Below, one piece after another: positions 26,235 through 35,589 of a stretch of DNA of 64,000 bases. Source of the stretch: Streptomyces atratus (GTDB taxonomy: Bacteria > Actinomycetota > Actinomycetes > Streptomycetales > Streptomycetaceae). A model generated the notes under the pieces. The model worked only from the letters and a program-made list of their open reading frames with translations. It ran no database searches and was not told the DNA's origin. The stretch lies in contig NZ_BMRN01000015.1 in the NCBI RefSeq assembly GCF_014648655.1, positions 63,273-127,272 on the forward strand. Reading direction: 5' to 3'. The translations under genes and the position numbers were made by a program. The first letter of the stretch is position 1; every line of letters starts with the position of its first letter.

Positions 26235-26824
26235 AACGATCTCCCAACGCCGGCCGGATCCGGCTGGTTGCGATGGTGGGGTACTGCGGGCGGGGCTCCT
26301 GCGGCAACCGGCCGCGAAGTCACCCGAAAGCGAACACATCGGCGACCACTCAGTGGAACCCGTACCGCGAGCCCCGCGCCCAGTGGATCGGAATGAACCG
26401 AGCAGCGACATGACGCGGAGCCGGGCGCTCGATACGAGCCCGACTACGCACCCCACCGAGACCGGTCGGGGCCACTCGGCGTGATCCGCTCCGGCGGCCT
26501 GTTATCTTTACGTGACTTCGCGCCGCAACTCTCGGTCACGCTTTGGCCTTTGCTGTGGTGGAGTCGGCGAGGGGGAAGCGTGTGGCCGCCGTCCGGGCGA
26601 TTCGGTCCGGTCAGCAGCCGCACGGCCTGAACTGAACCTGGGGATGCCACATGCCATATACCGGCCGAGACGAATGACTCTGCCGCCCGCCTGACGCGGG
26701 CAGACGTCCGCAGGGCCCCGGGGGCGGCCGAAATGGAGTGTGGCGGCGGACGAGCAATGACCACTACACGTGTACGGGCACGGTCGTAGTCTGCGGCCGG
26801 CCCGGCCTGTCATGGCTGGACGGA
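26235..26824. other. 590-bp divergent intergenic region between hypX and the PBP gene
   Basis: This region must contain the promoter of the hydrogenase operon reading left and that of the penicillin-binding protein operon reading right. A short AT-richer patch, GTTATCTTTACGTG at about 26502-26515, is the most promoter-like sequence by eye. An ACACGTGT palindrome lies at about 26764-26771. Open frames here encode no recognisable protein. Confidence 0.45.
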
Positions 26825-28858
26825 ATGACACAGCACACCTTATTCAGCAGAACGGCGCATGCCGCTCGGTCTGCACTGCGCCCCGGGACGGGGTGCCGGA
26901 AACAGGCGAAGCGACCGCGCCTGCGCCTGCCGCGCAAACCGGACTATCCGCGCACGGGCCGGCGCGGCTGGCGAAGATGGGTGCCCTCGTGGCGGCTGGT
27001 CGCGGGTTCGTTACTGATGTTCATCGCAACGCTCACGACCGTGGTGGGCATCGCCTACGCGCGCACGGACATCCCCAAGGACCTCAACGCCTTCGCCACT
27101 CAGCAGGACACCGTCTACTACTGGGCCGACGGGACCCCCATGGCCCGCACGGGCTGGGTGAGCCGCCAGGAGATGCCCCTGTCGAAGATTCCTGACGATG
27201 TCCGGTGGGCCGTACTGGCGGCCGAGAACGCCGACTTCTACTCGGACCACGGCATATCGACGCAGGGAATCACCCGCGCGCTGTGGCGCACGGTCGGCGA
27301 TGGGGACACCCAGGGCGGATCGACCATCACCCAGCAGTACGTCAAGAACGTCTACCTCTCGCAGGACCAGTCCTTCTCCCGCAAGTTCACCGAGATGCTG
27401 CTCGCGGTCAAACTCGACCGCCATGTGAGCAAGGACGAGATCCTCGAGGAGTATCTGAACACCAGCTGGTTCGGCCGTGGCACTTACGGCCTCCAGCGCG
27501 CGGCCCAGGCCTACTACGGCAAAGAGGTCACCCAACTCAACGCCAGCGAGGGCGCGTTCCTCGCCTCGCTGCTCAAGGGGGCCTCGCTCTACGATCCCGC
27601 CATCAACCCCCGCAACCACAAACGTGCCGTCGAACGGTGGAAGTGGACGCTGGACCGCATGGTGGAGATCGGCAAGCTGAGCGCGGCCGAGCGTGCCCGG
27701 TACACCACCTTTCCCGAGCCCAAGCCCCCTCACAAGCCGAACAGCACTGCCGGGCAGGACGGTTACCTCGTTCAGCTCGCCGAGTCGTACGCCAAGCGTG
27801 CCGGACACATCTCCGACGCACGCTTCGACCTCGGCGGCTACCAGATCTACACGACGTTCGAGAAGCCGCGGATGACCGCCCTCACCCGGGCCGTGAAGGA
27901 GGCGCGCGACACGCTCGATCCCAAGCAGCGCAAGGCCGACCGCCATGTCCGGTTCGGGGCCTCGTCCGTCGCCCCGGACGGCCGGATCCTCGCCGTGTAC
28001 GGCGGACCGGACTTCGAGCGGCAGGCCTTCAACGAATCCAACGCGAGTACTGTCCCCGCCGGTTCGGCGTTCACCCCGTTCGTCTACGCCGCCGGCCTGG
28101 AGCACGGCATCTCACGCACGCGCAACGGCCCCCGGACCAGCGTGACGCCCTCGACCGTGTACGACGGTGACGACGACATTCCGGTCATGACGCACGAAGG
28201 TCCCTACTGGGACCGCAACGGCAAGATGGTCAAGGGCCAGAACGACGGCGACCGCTCCTACGGCCGCATCAGTCTGCACGACGCCATGGCGAAGGCCGCG
28301 AACTCCCCGTTCCTCCAACTCGGTATGGATGCGGGACTGAAGCAGGTCCGCAGTACGGCCGAGGCATCCGGGCTGCTCCCGTCCAGCTTCGGCCCACCCG
28401 TTCCCGCGTTCTCGATGGGCAACTCCACACCGAGCGCCATCCGCATGGCCGACGCGTACGGCATGTTCGCGGCCCGCGGCGTGCACACCGATCCGTACTC
28501 GGTACGAAAGGTCACGCGCAACGGCGAGCCGATCCGGCTGGATCTGCCGAAGGCGAAGCGCGCCGTGCGGTCCGACGTCGCCGACGAGGTCACCGCATCG
28601 CTCGCACGGCCCGGCGGGGAGAGCGGCACCGCCCTCGCCTCGCCGGTCGCCGCCAAGGCCGGAACCACCGAGGACGACACGGCGCGCTGGTACGTCGGTT
28701 ACAACCGGGCCGCGTCCACGGCCGTCGTCGTGTACCGCATGGACCTGACGAAGAGTCTGGCGCCACTGCCTCTGAAGGGGCTCGGCGGCGAATCGGCGGC
28801 CGGCAAGAAGCTCTCGTCCCAGATCTGGAACACATACACGGAAGCCATGACGAAGTGA
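26825..28858 (+). CDS. class A penicillin-binding protein with degenerate transpeptidase motifs
   Basis: A 677-residue membrane protein with a basic N-terminus and one transmembrane helix (about 57-78). The GT51 glycosyltransferase domain (about 90-290) has AAENADFYSDHGIS, with catalytic Glu134, and GGSTITQQYVKN, so glycan-chain polymerisation looks intact. The transpeptidase domain (about 375-650) is damaged at every signature: SxxK reads S414-A-F-T417 with the lysine lost, SxN reads A491-A-N493, and KTG reads K611-A-G-T614. It is therefore unlikely to cross-link peptides or be acylated by beta-lactams in the usual way. The start at ATG 26825 is chosen over 26738 because the earlier part looks non-coding. 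The stop overlaps the next gene (GTGA). Confidence 0.88.
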   Translation: MTQHTLFSRTAHAARSALRPGTGCRKQAKRPRLRLPRKPDYPRTGRRGWRRWVPSWRLVAGSLLMFIATLTTVVGIAYARTDIPKDLNAFATQQDTVYYWADGTPMARTGWVSRQEMPLSKIPDDVRWAVLAAENADFYSDHGISTQGITRALWRTVGDGDTQGGSTITQQYVKNVYLSQDQSFSRKFTEMLLAVKLDRHVSKDEILEEYLNTSWFGRGTYGLQRAAQAYYGKEVTQLNASEGAFLASLLKGASLYDPAINPRNHKRAVERWKWTLDRMVEIGKLSAAERARYTTFPEPKPPHKPNSTAGQDGYLVQLAESYAKRAGHISDARFDLGGYQIYTTFEKPRMTALTRAVKEARDTLDPKQRKADRHVRFGASSVAPDGRILAVYGGPDFERQAFNESNASTVPAGSAFTPFVYAAGLEHGISRTRNGPRTSVTPSTVYDGDDDIPVMTHEGPYWDRNGKMVKGQNDGDRSYGRISLHDAMAKAANSPFLQLGMDAGLKQVRSTAEASGLLPSSFGPPVPAFSMGNSTPSAIRMADAYGMFAARGVHTDPYSVRKVTRNGEPIRLDLPKAKRAVRSDVADEVTASLARPGGESGTALASPVAAKAGTTEDDTARWYVGYNRAASTAVVVYRMDLTKSLAPLPLKGLGGESAAGKKLSSQIWNTYTEAMTK

Positions 28859-30159
28859 CAGATACCAGAGAGAAAACTGCCGTTCGCCGAATACGGGCCC
28901 GCTTGACGCCCCGTATCGTCCTGGGGCTCGCGGCATGCTTAGTCGCGTCGGGTTCCGCGGCCCTCATCCCGCTGGCGTCCGACGAATCCTCCGACAACCG
29001 GACCCCTCAGCAGGGCACACGCACCGTCGCGGCGCCGACGCCCACCGCCCGGGAGCATCGCGGGGGTGACGGAAAGAAGACGGAAGAGGAGAAGTGGGAC
29101 GGGAAGGTCAAGATTCTGGGAGACGGTTCCACGTCCTACACCGGGCCGCAGAAGGGCCAGTTGAAGGCCCGGAGACTCAAGCCGGGTGAGAAGCCGCCCC
29201 AGTTCGTGGTGTTCTCGTGGGACGGCGCGCTGGAGGGCGACGATCGCATGTTCTCGCGCTTCCGCCGTGCGGCGAAGGAGAGCAATGCGCACATGACGTT
29301 CTTCCTCACCGGTATCTACCTGCTCCCGGAGGAGAAGAGGAACCTCTACGAGCCGCCCCAGCACAAGCCCGGAGCGGCCGCGATCTCGTACCCGACGCGC
29401 GAACACATCCGCATGACGCTGGAACAGCTCGGCGACGCCTGGCGGGAGGGCAACGAGATCGGGTCCCACTTCAACGGCCACTTCTGCGAAAAGAAGGGCG
29501 GTGGGGACTGGAGCACGGACGAGTGGATGAGCGAGATCAACCAGTTCTACTCCTTCGTGCAGAACTGGAAGACGAACACAGGCTTCAAGGACCTCGATCC
29601 GCTGCCCTTCGACCCCACCCGCGAGGTCGTCGGCGGACGGGCCCCCTGCCTCGAAGGCCAGAAGACCCTACTGCCGGCGACCAAACCCTTCGGATGGCGG
29701 TACGACGCGAGCTCCCCGGGAGACTTCCAGATCTGGCCGTCCAAGAAGAACGGTGTCTGGGACCTTCCGCTGCAGATGCTGCCGTTCCCCGGCAAGGACT
29801 TCCAGGTGCTGTCCATGGACTTCAACTTCCTCTACAACCAGTCGGAAGGCAGCACCGAGGGCGACCCCGGGAAGTACCAGACGTGGCGCAAGGAGGCGCG
29901 GGACTCCTACGCCGCCGGATTCGAGCGGGTTTTCAATGGCAGCCGCGCACCGCTGTTCATCGGAAATCACTTCGAGGACTGGAACGGCGGGATCTATATG
30001 GATGCCGTCGAGGAAACGATGCGAGAGGTCTGCCCGCGCAAGGAGGTGCGCTGCGTGTCCTTCCGCGAACTGACCGACTGGCTCGATGCGCAGGACCCCA
30101 AGGTCCTCGCCCATTTGCGGACACTCGATCCCGCCCAGCCGCCGAACTGGAAGCAGTAG
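28855..30159 (+). CDS. secreted NodB-homology (polysaccharide deacetylase-like) protein
   Basis: A 434-residue protein with an N-terminal signal or anchor (basic start, hydrophobic 20-41), a charged low-complexity linker (about 45-80) and a polysaccharide-deacetylase fold. NodB-type motifs are present but altered: FVVFSWDGA in place of TFDDGP, THxxH-like GSHFNGHF, RAPC for the RxP motif, and a late GNHFED. Catalysis is possible but not certain, since one of the paired aspartates is missing. Translation is coupled by GTGA overlap to the penicillin-binding protein, so the two likely act together on peptidoglycan or another wall polymer outside the membrane. It ends at the convergent terminator at 30177-30235. 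Confidence 0.85.
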   Translation: MTDTREKTAVRRIRARLTPRIVLGLAACLVASGSAALIPLASDESSDNRTPQQGTRTVAAPTPTAREHRGGDGKKTEEEKWDGKVKILGDGSTSYTGPQKGQLKARRLKPGEKPPQFVVFSWDGALEGDDRMFSRFRRAAKESNAHMTFFLTGIYLLPEEKRNLYEPPQHKPGAAAISYPTREHIRMTLEQLGDAWREGNEIGSHFNGHFCEKKGGGDWSTDEWMSEINQFYSFVQNWKTNTGFKDLDPLPFDPTREVVGGRAPCLEGQKTLLPATKPFGWRYDASSPGDFQIWPSKKNGVWDLPLQMLPFPGKDFQVLSMDFNFLYNQSEGSTEGDPGKYQTWRKEARDSYAAGFERVFNGSRAPLFIGNHFEDWNGGIYMDAVEETMREVCPRKEVRCVSFRELTDWLDAQDPKVLAHLRTLDPAQPPNWKQ

Positions 30160-30176
30160 CCGGCTGAACGCGGAAA

Positions 30177-30235
30177 GCGGAGCTCCGGCTGAACAACTCG
30201 CGTGATGTGACGAACCGTTCAGGTCGGGGCTCCGC
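30177..30235. terminator. convergent terminator hairpin
   Basis: An imperfect inverted repeat of about 17 pairs, GCGGAGCTCCGGCTGAAC against GTTCAGGTCGGGGCTCCGC, with a 22-base loop. It lies between the stop of the NodB-like gene (plus strand) and the stop of the ABC substrate-binding gene (minus strand). It could end both transcripts. Confidence 0.65.
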
Positions 30236-30270
30236 GGTCCGGCGTGCGCAGGCTTCGTCGACGCCCTCGG

Positions 30271-31308
30271 TCAGCCTGCCTTCTTGACGAACTCCGTGGT
30301 GTACGTCTTGGCGAGGTCCACCTTCGCGTTCTTCAGGTTCGGGTTGAAGGCCTTCAGGACCCGCTCGACGGTGGCGGGGCCGTCCGCGGGCATGACGCCG
30401 TCCGTGGTGAACATGGGCAGCGTGCTCCTGATCGCCTGTGCGTACAGAGCCTTGCCGCCGCCCTGGGCGTAGTCGGCGGGCATCTTCGCGGCGATCTCGT
30501 CGGCGCTGTGCGTGGACATCCACTTCAGGGTCTTGACGAAGGCGTTGGCCAGCTTCTGGACGGTGCCCTTGTGACTGTTGACCCACTCGGTCTGCATGTA
30601 GAGGCTGGAGGACGGGTAGAGCCCGCCGAGTGCCTGCTTGGAGCCCTCGGGGGTCCGCATGTCGATGAGGATCTTGCCGAGCTTCTTGTCCAGGATGGTG
30701 GCGACCGTCGGATCGGTGGTCATACCGCCCTGGATGGAACCCTGCTGAAGCGCGGAGATGAACGTCTGCCCCGCTCCGACCGCCACGGGCGTGAATTCGC
30801 TGGTCTTCACATCGTTGCTCACGGCGAGGTACTTCGTGAGGAAGTCGGTCGAGGAGCCGATGCCCGTCACACCGAGCTTCTTGCCCTTGAAGTCCTTCGC
30901 CGACCTGACGTCCCCCGCCGCCTTGTTGGACACGATCTCGACCTCGCCGGGAGCCTGGGAGAACTGGACGACCGACTCGACCTGCTTGCCCTTCACCTGA
31001 AGGTCGAGGGTGTGGTCGTAGAAGCCCACCGTGCCCTGGACGTCGCCGGAGACCAGTGCCGTCTCTGCCTGGACGCCCGCGGGCTCGGTCAGGAGCTGGA
31101 CCGACACTCCCTCCTCCTTGAAGTAGCCGAGCCGCTCGGTCAGCATCGCGGGCAGGTAGATGACCTTGTCCAGGCCCCCGACCATGATCTTGACCTTGTC
31201 GTTCTTGCCACCGGAGGCCGAGGTGGAGTCGCCGCCACAGGCGGTCAGGCTGGTCAGGGCGAGTGCACCGGCGACGGCGACGGCCGAGATCCGGGTGGAT
31301 GTACGCAT
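30271..31308 (-). CDS. NitT/TauT-type ABC transporter substrate-binding lipoprotein
   Basis: A 345-residue lipoprotein whose signal ends in the lipobox LTAC, followed by a Gly/Ser linker and a SsuA/TauA/ThiY-like (NMT1) binding domain: GLDKVIYLPAMLTERLGYFKEEGV, the switch region GKKLGVTGIGSSTDFLTKYL, and GGMTTDPT. Members of this family bind sulfonates, nitrate, thiamine precursors or similar organic anions, and the ligand here is unknown. It is the third gene of an ATPase-permease-binding protein operon. The start ATG 31308 is preceded by AAGGA ten bases upstream; the GTG three codons earlier is too close to that site. Confidence 0.92.
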   Translation of the reverse strand: MRTSTRISAVAVAGALALTSLTACGGDSTSASGGKNDKVKIMVGGLDKVIYLPAMLTERLGYFKEEGVSVQLLTEPAGVQAETALVSGDVQGTVGFYDHTLDLQVKGKQVESVVQFSQAPGEVEIVSNKAAGDVRSAKDFKGKKLGVTGIGSSTDFLTKYLAVSNDVKTSEFTPVAVGAGQTFISALQQGSIQGGMTTDPTVATILDKKLGKILIDMRTPEGSKQALGGLYPSSSLYMQTEWVNSHKGTVQKLANAFVKTLKWMSTHSADEIAAKMPADYAQGGGKALYAQAIRSTLPMFTTDGVMPADGPATVERVLKAFNPNLKNAKVDLAKTYTTEFVKKAG

Positions 31309-31360
31309 CTGATTCACGTCCTTGTGAAGAAACAGTCGGGTGTGCGGATGACGGTCGGTG

Positions 31361-32224
31361 TCAGCGGCCGGTGTCGGCCTCGGCCGGCTTCCAGCGGAAG
31401 AGCCGCTTTTCGAGGAAGGTCAGCAGGCCTTCGGCCAGCAGCGCGACAATCGCGAGGATGACCATCGCGGCGTAGACACCGGCGGCGTTGAACGTGCCCT
31501 GCGAGGCGGCGACCAGCAGCCCGAGTCCCTTGGTGGCCCCGATGTACTCACCGACGATGGCGCCGATGAGGGCAAAGCCGAAGCTCACGTGCAGGCTGGT
31601 GAAGATCCAGGACGTGGCCGAGGGGATGACCACCTGAAGCGTGACCTGGCGGTTGCTGGCGCCCAGGATGCGGGAGTTGGCCACGAGATTGCGGTCGACC
31701 TCCCTTGCCCCCTGGAAGGCGTTGAAGAAGACGGGGAAGAACACGAGGACGACCGCGGAGGCGACCTTCGAAGCCGGGCCGAGGCCGAACCAGATGAGGA
31801 AGATCGGGGCGAGCACGATGCGTGGCAGGGCGTTGAGCACCTTGATGTACGGGCCGAGGACATCGGCGGCGAAGCGGACGCGGCCCAGCGCGATTCCGAG
31901 CAGCACACCGGCGATCACACCGATGACCCAGCCGAGCAGCGCTTCGTAGAGCGTGTACCAGATCTGCTCCCACAGGGAGCCCTGGGCGGTGCCGTCGACG
32001 ACCCAGGTACGGATCTGGTCCCAGATCTTCGACGGCATGGAGAAGTTGAACGGGTCGATGACCGACGTTCGGGCCAGCCACTCCCACAGTCCGATGACCG
32101 CGAAGAGCACCGCGACCCGGCTCCCGAGCACCAGGTACTTGCGGTTGCGGGCGGCCCGCGCCCTGGCCCGGGTCCGCTCGGTCTTGGTGACGGCGGCGTT
32201 CGCGGTGATGGTTTCAGGCGACAT
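31361..32224 (-). CDS. NitT/TauT-type ABC transporter permease
   Basis: A 287-residue inner-membrane permease with about six transmembrane helices and the EAA loop (EVDRNLVANSRILGASNRQVTLQVVIPSA region) that contacts the ATPase. It belongs to the SsuC/TauC family. The ATG at 32224, eight bases after AAGGGG, begins inside the ATPase gene, overlapping it by eleven bases, so the two are translationally coupled. Confidence 0.93.
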   Translation of the reverse strand: MSPETITANAAVTKTERTRARARAARNRKYLVLGSRVAVLFAVIGLWEWLARTSVIDPFNFSMPSKIWDQIRTWVVDGTAQGSLWEQIWYTLYEALLGWVIGVIAGVLLGIALGRVRFAADVLGPYIKVLNALPRIVLAPIFLIWFGLGPASKVASAVVLVFFPVFFNAFQGAREVDRNLVANSRILGASNRQVTLQVVIPSATSWIFTSLHVSFGFALIGAIVGEYIGATKGLGLLVAASQGTFNAAGVYAAMVILAIVALLAEGLLTFLEKRLFRWKPAEADTGR

Positions 32225-33029
32225 CGAGGGCACCCCTTTCGCGGGTGATGCGGACCTCTTCGCCGAGCGAGGACCAGATCTCCCGGTAGATCTCGATGAA
32301 CCGGGGCTCCAGACGCACCTGCTCGACCTTGCGGGGGCGGGGCAGATCGATCTCGAAGACCTCCTTGACCGTGGCCGGTCCCGCGGTCATGACCACGACC
32401 TTGTCGGCCAGTGCGATGGACTCCTCCAGGTCATGGGTGACGAAGACGACGGAGGCTCCGGTGCCGGCCCACAGCTCCAGCAGTTCGTCCGACATCAGGG
32501 CCCTGGTCTGCACATCGAGCGCGGAGAAGGGTTCGTCCATGAGCAGGATCTCGGGGTCGTTGACAAAGGTGGCCGCGAGGGCGACGCGCTTGCGCTGACC
32601 GCCGGACAACTGGTGGGGATAGCGGTCCTCGAAGGAGGACAGCCCGACCCGGGCGAGCCACTCCCTGGCCCGCTCCTTCGCCTCCGCCTTCGGCACGCCG
32701 CGGAAGCGGGGGCCTGCCATCACATTGGACAGCACGGTCCGCCAGGGGAAAACCGCGTCCTGCTGGAAGACGAAGCCGACCTTGTCGCCGATGCCGCGCA
32801 CCGGCTCGCCGCCCACCAGCACCTCCCCCTCGGTGGGCTCCTCCAGACCGCTGACCAGAGTCAGTGTGGTCGACTTGCCGCATCCGGTGGGGCCCACCAC
32901 GGCGACGAACTCACCGCGCCCGATCGTGAGGTCCAGATCCCGTACGGCGGTGTGGAGCGCCCCCGACGGAGTCCGGAACGCTTTGCTCGCCCCCCGCAGC
33001 TCGATGGCGGGGCTCGTTTCGCTGTTCAT
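32214..33029 (-). CDS. NitT/TauT-type ABC transporter ATP-binding protein
   Basis: A 271-residue ATPase of the SsuB/TauB type: Walker A GPTGCGKST, Q-loop FVFQQDAVFPWRT, signature LSGGQRKR, Walker B ILLMDEPFSALD and switch His in FVTHDLEE. It is the first gene of the importer operon. The start at ATG 33029 gives the usual N-terminus; the upstream frame runs into the promoter region shared with the sensor kinase gene. The gene is divergent from the CitA/CitB-type two-component pair, which may control it. Confidence 0.94.
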   Translation of the reverse strand: MNSETSPAIELRGASKAFRTPSGALHTAVRDLDLTIGRGEFVAVVGPTGCGKSTTLTLVSGLEEPTEGEVLVGGEPVRGIGDKVGFVFQQDAVFPWRTVLSNVMAGPRFRGVPKAEAKERAREWLARVGLSSFEDRYPHQLSGGQRKRVALAATFVNDPEILLMDEPFSALDVQTRALMSDELLELWAGTGASVVFVTHDLEESIALADKVVVMTAGPATVKEVFEIDLPRPRKVEQVRLEPRFIEIYREIWSSLGEEVRITRERGALDVA

Positions 33030-33247
33030 GGAGCGGGACGCTAAGTGTGCCCCGGGGACCTGGGCACCCTTGCGCCCACAACTCCTGCTTCTGCCCATAA
33101 ACCGCAGTTCTGCTCGTTCTGCTCGCGCTGCGGCAACGAATGCGCCACGAGGACTGGTCATCGGCGACGGCGACGTTTACGTTGCGTTCACACAAGGACG
33201 AAACGGAGCATCAGGTTCCTGGCCGGCGGAAGGCAGAGAGCGAGCAC

Positions 33248-34846
33248 ATGCGGATTCACTGGCCCCGTCGTGTCTTCGCCCAGGTGCTCCTCACCCAGGT
33301 GACCATCACCACCGGCGTGATCACGCTCGTGACAGGTCTCTTCCTCGCCCCCCTCAGCCACCAACTCGATGACCAGGCGATGCACCAGGCGCTGTCCATC
33401 GCCCAGACCGCCGCCGCCGAACCCGGTCTGGTGCACAGCCTGACCAGTACCGACCCCAGCCCCACCGGACCGGTGCAGGCCGAGGCGGAACGGATCCGGC
33501 GAGCCACCGGAGCGCTCTACATCGTGGTCATGGACACCCGCGGGGTGCGCTGGTCGCACACCGACACCGCGCAGATCAGCAGACACGTCTCGACCGATCC
33601 CAGCACGGCTCTGGGCGGCCGCGAGATCATGCAGATCGACGACGGAACCCTGGGCCGCTCGGCACGCGCGAAGGTTCCTCTGCGCGACAGGGACGGGACC
33701 ATCGTGGGGGCCGTCTCGGTGGGTATCGCCTACGACAGCGTCCATGAGCGGCTGCTCGGCGCCATTCCCGGTCTGCTGCTCTACTCCGGAGCGGCGCTCG
33801 CCGCGGGCGTGCTGGCCGCCCTGGCCGTCTCACGGCGGCTGCAGCGCAGCACCCACGGACTCGCCTTCGCCGACATCTCCGCGCTGCTGGACGAGCGCGA
33901 GGCCATGCTGCACAGCATTCGCGAGGCCGTTCTCGCCCTCGACGCCCAGGGCCGGATCCGGTTGCTGAACGACGAGGCGCAGCGTCTGCTGGAGCTGGAC
34001 CAGGACGCCGTCGGACGGGCGCTGGGTGAGGTGCTGCCGCCGGGCCGTACGACGGAGGTGCTGGTGGGACGGGTCGACGGCGACAACCTGCTCACCGTCT
34101 GCAATGGACGCGTGCTGATCGCCAACCGAATGCCCACCGGTGACGGCGGAGCCGTCGTCACCCTGCGCGACCGTACCGAGCTGGAGCTGCTCGGCCGTGA
34201 ACTGGACTCCACTCACGGTCTGCTGGATGCGATGCGCGCCCAGGACCACGAGCACGCCAACCGGCTGCACACCCTGCTCGGACTGTTGGAACTCGGGAGG
34301 CACGATGCCGCGGTGGAGTTCGTCGCGGAGGTGGCCAATGGTCACCGGGCCTCGGCGGAGCAGGTCGCGGAACGTGTCAACGATCCTCTGCTGTCGGCGC
34401 TGTTGGTGGGCAAGTCGGCCATCGCGGCGGAGCGGGGCGCCTCCTTGCGCATCTCACCGGCCACCCGGCTCCCGGACGTGGTGGTGGACCCGCGCGATCT
34501 GGTGACCGTCCTCGGCAACCTCATCGACAACGCGCTGGACGTCGCCTCGCTCATCGAGGTCGAGCTTCTCGCCGAGGGCACCACCGCGGTCCTGCGGGTC
34601 AGCGACAACGGTCCCGGGGTACCTCCCGGCATGCGCGAGCAGATCTTCACCGAGGGCTGGTCCACCAAGGAGTCACCCGCGCATCGAGGACGCGGTCTGG
34701 GTCTGGCGCTGGTGCGCCGGCTGGCCGAGCGCTACGGTGGCGCGGCTCGTGTCACGGCCCGGGCCGGCGGTGGCGCGGTCTTCACCGTCGTCCTGCCAGA
34801 GGCACTCAGCGTCCGGCCGCTGTCCGAAGTGGGAGAGTTGCGATGA
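33248..34846 (+). CDS. CitA/DcuS-family sensor histidine kinase
   Basis: A 532-residue sensor with two transmembrane helices (about 9-32 and 175-196) that bracket a periplasmic PAS-like (PDC) domain, then a cytoplasmic PAS domain and a kinase. The phosphoacceptor lies in DHEHANRLHTLLGLLELG, and the kinase has NLIDNALD (N box), DNGPGVPP (G1) and GRGLGLALV (G2). The family senses small carboxylates outside the cell. It overlaps its response regulator by four bases. Being divergent from an organic-anion ABC importer, it may sense that importer's substrate. The start ATG 33248 begins MRIHWPRRVFAQ, directly before the first helix. Confidence 0.93.
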   Translation: MRIHWPRRVFAQVLLTQVTITTGVITLVTGLFLAPLSHQLDDQAMHQALSIAQTAAAEPGLVHSLTSTDPSPTGPVQAEAERIRRATGALYIVVMDTRGVRWSHTDTAQISRHVSTDPSTALGGREIMQIDDGTLGRSARAKVPLRDRDGTIVGAVSVGIAYDSVHERLLGAIPGLLLYSGAALAAGVLAALAVSRRLQRSTHGLAFADISALLDEREAMLHSIREAVLALDAQGRIRLLNDEAQRLLELDQDAVGRALGEVLPPGRTTEVLVGRVDGDNLLTVCNGRVLIANRMPTGDGGAVVTLRDRTELELLGRELDSTHGLLDAMRAQDHEHANRLHTLLGLLELGRHDAAVEFVAEVANGHRASAEQVAERVNDPLLSALLVGKSAIAAERGASLRISPATRLPDVVVDPRDLVTVLGNLIDNALDVASLIEVELLAEGTTAVLRVSDNGPGVPPGMREQIFTEGWSTKESPAHRGRGLGLALVRRLAERYGGAARVTARAGGGAVFTVVLPEALSVRPLSEVGELR

Positions 34847-35541
34847 TCGATGTCCTGGTGGTCGACGACGACTTCCGTGTGGCCGAGATCAATGCCGCAT
34901 ATGTCGCCAAGGTCCCCGGCTTCCGTGTCATCTCACGCGCACACACCGCCGCGCAGGCGCTCGCCTTCCTGGAGCGTGACCATGTAGACCTCGTGCTTCT
35001 CGATCACTATCTTCCGGACGAGACGGGGCTGACACTTGTTCGGCGGCTGCGCCAGCTGGGCCACCCGGCCGACGTGATCATGGTGACCGCGGCCCGTGAT
35101 GTGTCGACTGTCCGGACCGCCATGCGGTACGGCGCCCTGCAGTACCTGGTCAAGCCGTTCAGCTTCGCCGGTCTGCGGTCCAAACTGGAGAGTTACGCGG
35201 CCCTGCGCCGCACCCTCGAAGGCGTGGGAAACGGCCGCGGCGAAGCGGGACAGGAGCAGGTCGACCAGATCTTCGGCGCCCTTCGCACCGCAGATTCCGG
35301 TCCCGCGGCAGCCCTGCCCAAGGGCCACTCCGCACCCACGGCCGATGTCATCCGCCATGTCCTGTCGGCCGCCGACGAGCCGCTGTCCGCCCATGAGGTC
35401 GCCGCCCGGGCCGGCCTGAGCCGCTCCACCGCCCAGCGATACCTCAAATACCTGGAGGGCGCGGGCCGCATCAGCCTCAGTCTCAAATACGGCGACACCG
35501 GCCGGCCCGAACACCGTTACGCATGGGCGAGGGCGAGCTGA
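34843..35541 (+). CDS. CitB/DcuR-family response regulator
   Basis: A 232-residue regulator. The receiver domain (1-120) has the acidic pocket VVDDD, phospho-acceptor Asp in LVLLDHYLPD, switch Thr in VTAAR and Lys in YLVKPF. The C-terminal part has a winged or IclR-like helix-turn-helix (LSAHEVAARAGLSRSTAQRYLKYLEGAG). It is translated with the kinase through an ATGA overlap. Likely targets are the divergent ABC importer and its own operon, judged by position only. Confidence 0.93.
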   Translation: MIDVLVVDDDFRVAEINAAYVAKVPGFRVISRAHTAAQALAFLERDHVDLVLLDHYLPDETGLTLVRRLRQLGHPADVIMVTAARDVSTVRTAMRYGALQYLVKPFSFAGLRSKLESYAALRRTLEGVGNGRGEAGQEQVDQIFGALRTADSGPAAALPKGHSAPTADVIRHVLSAADEPLSAHEVAARAGLSRSTAQRYLKYLEGAGRISLSLKYGDTGRPEHRYAWARAS

Positions 35542-35589
35542 GCAGCGTACGGGGCCACAACCGATCTCAGGCGTTCGACTGCTCTCCCC

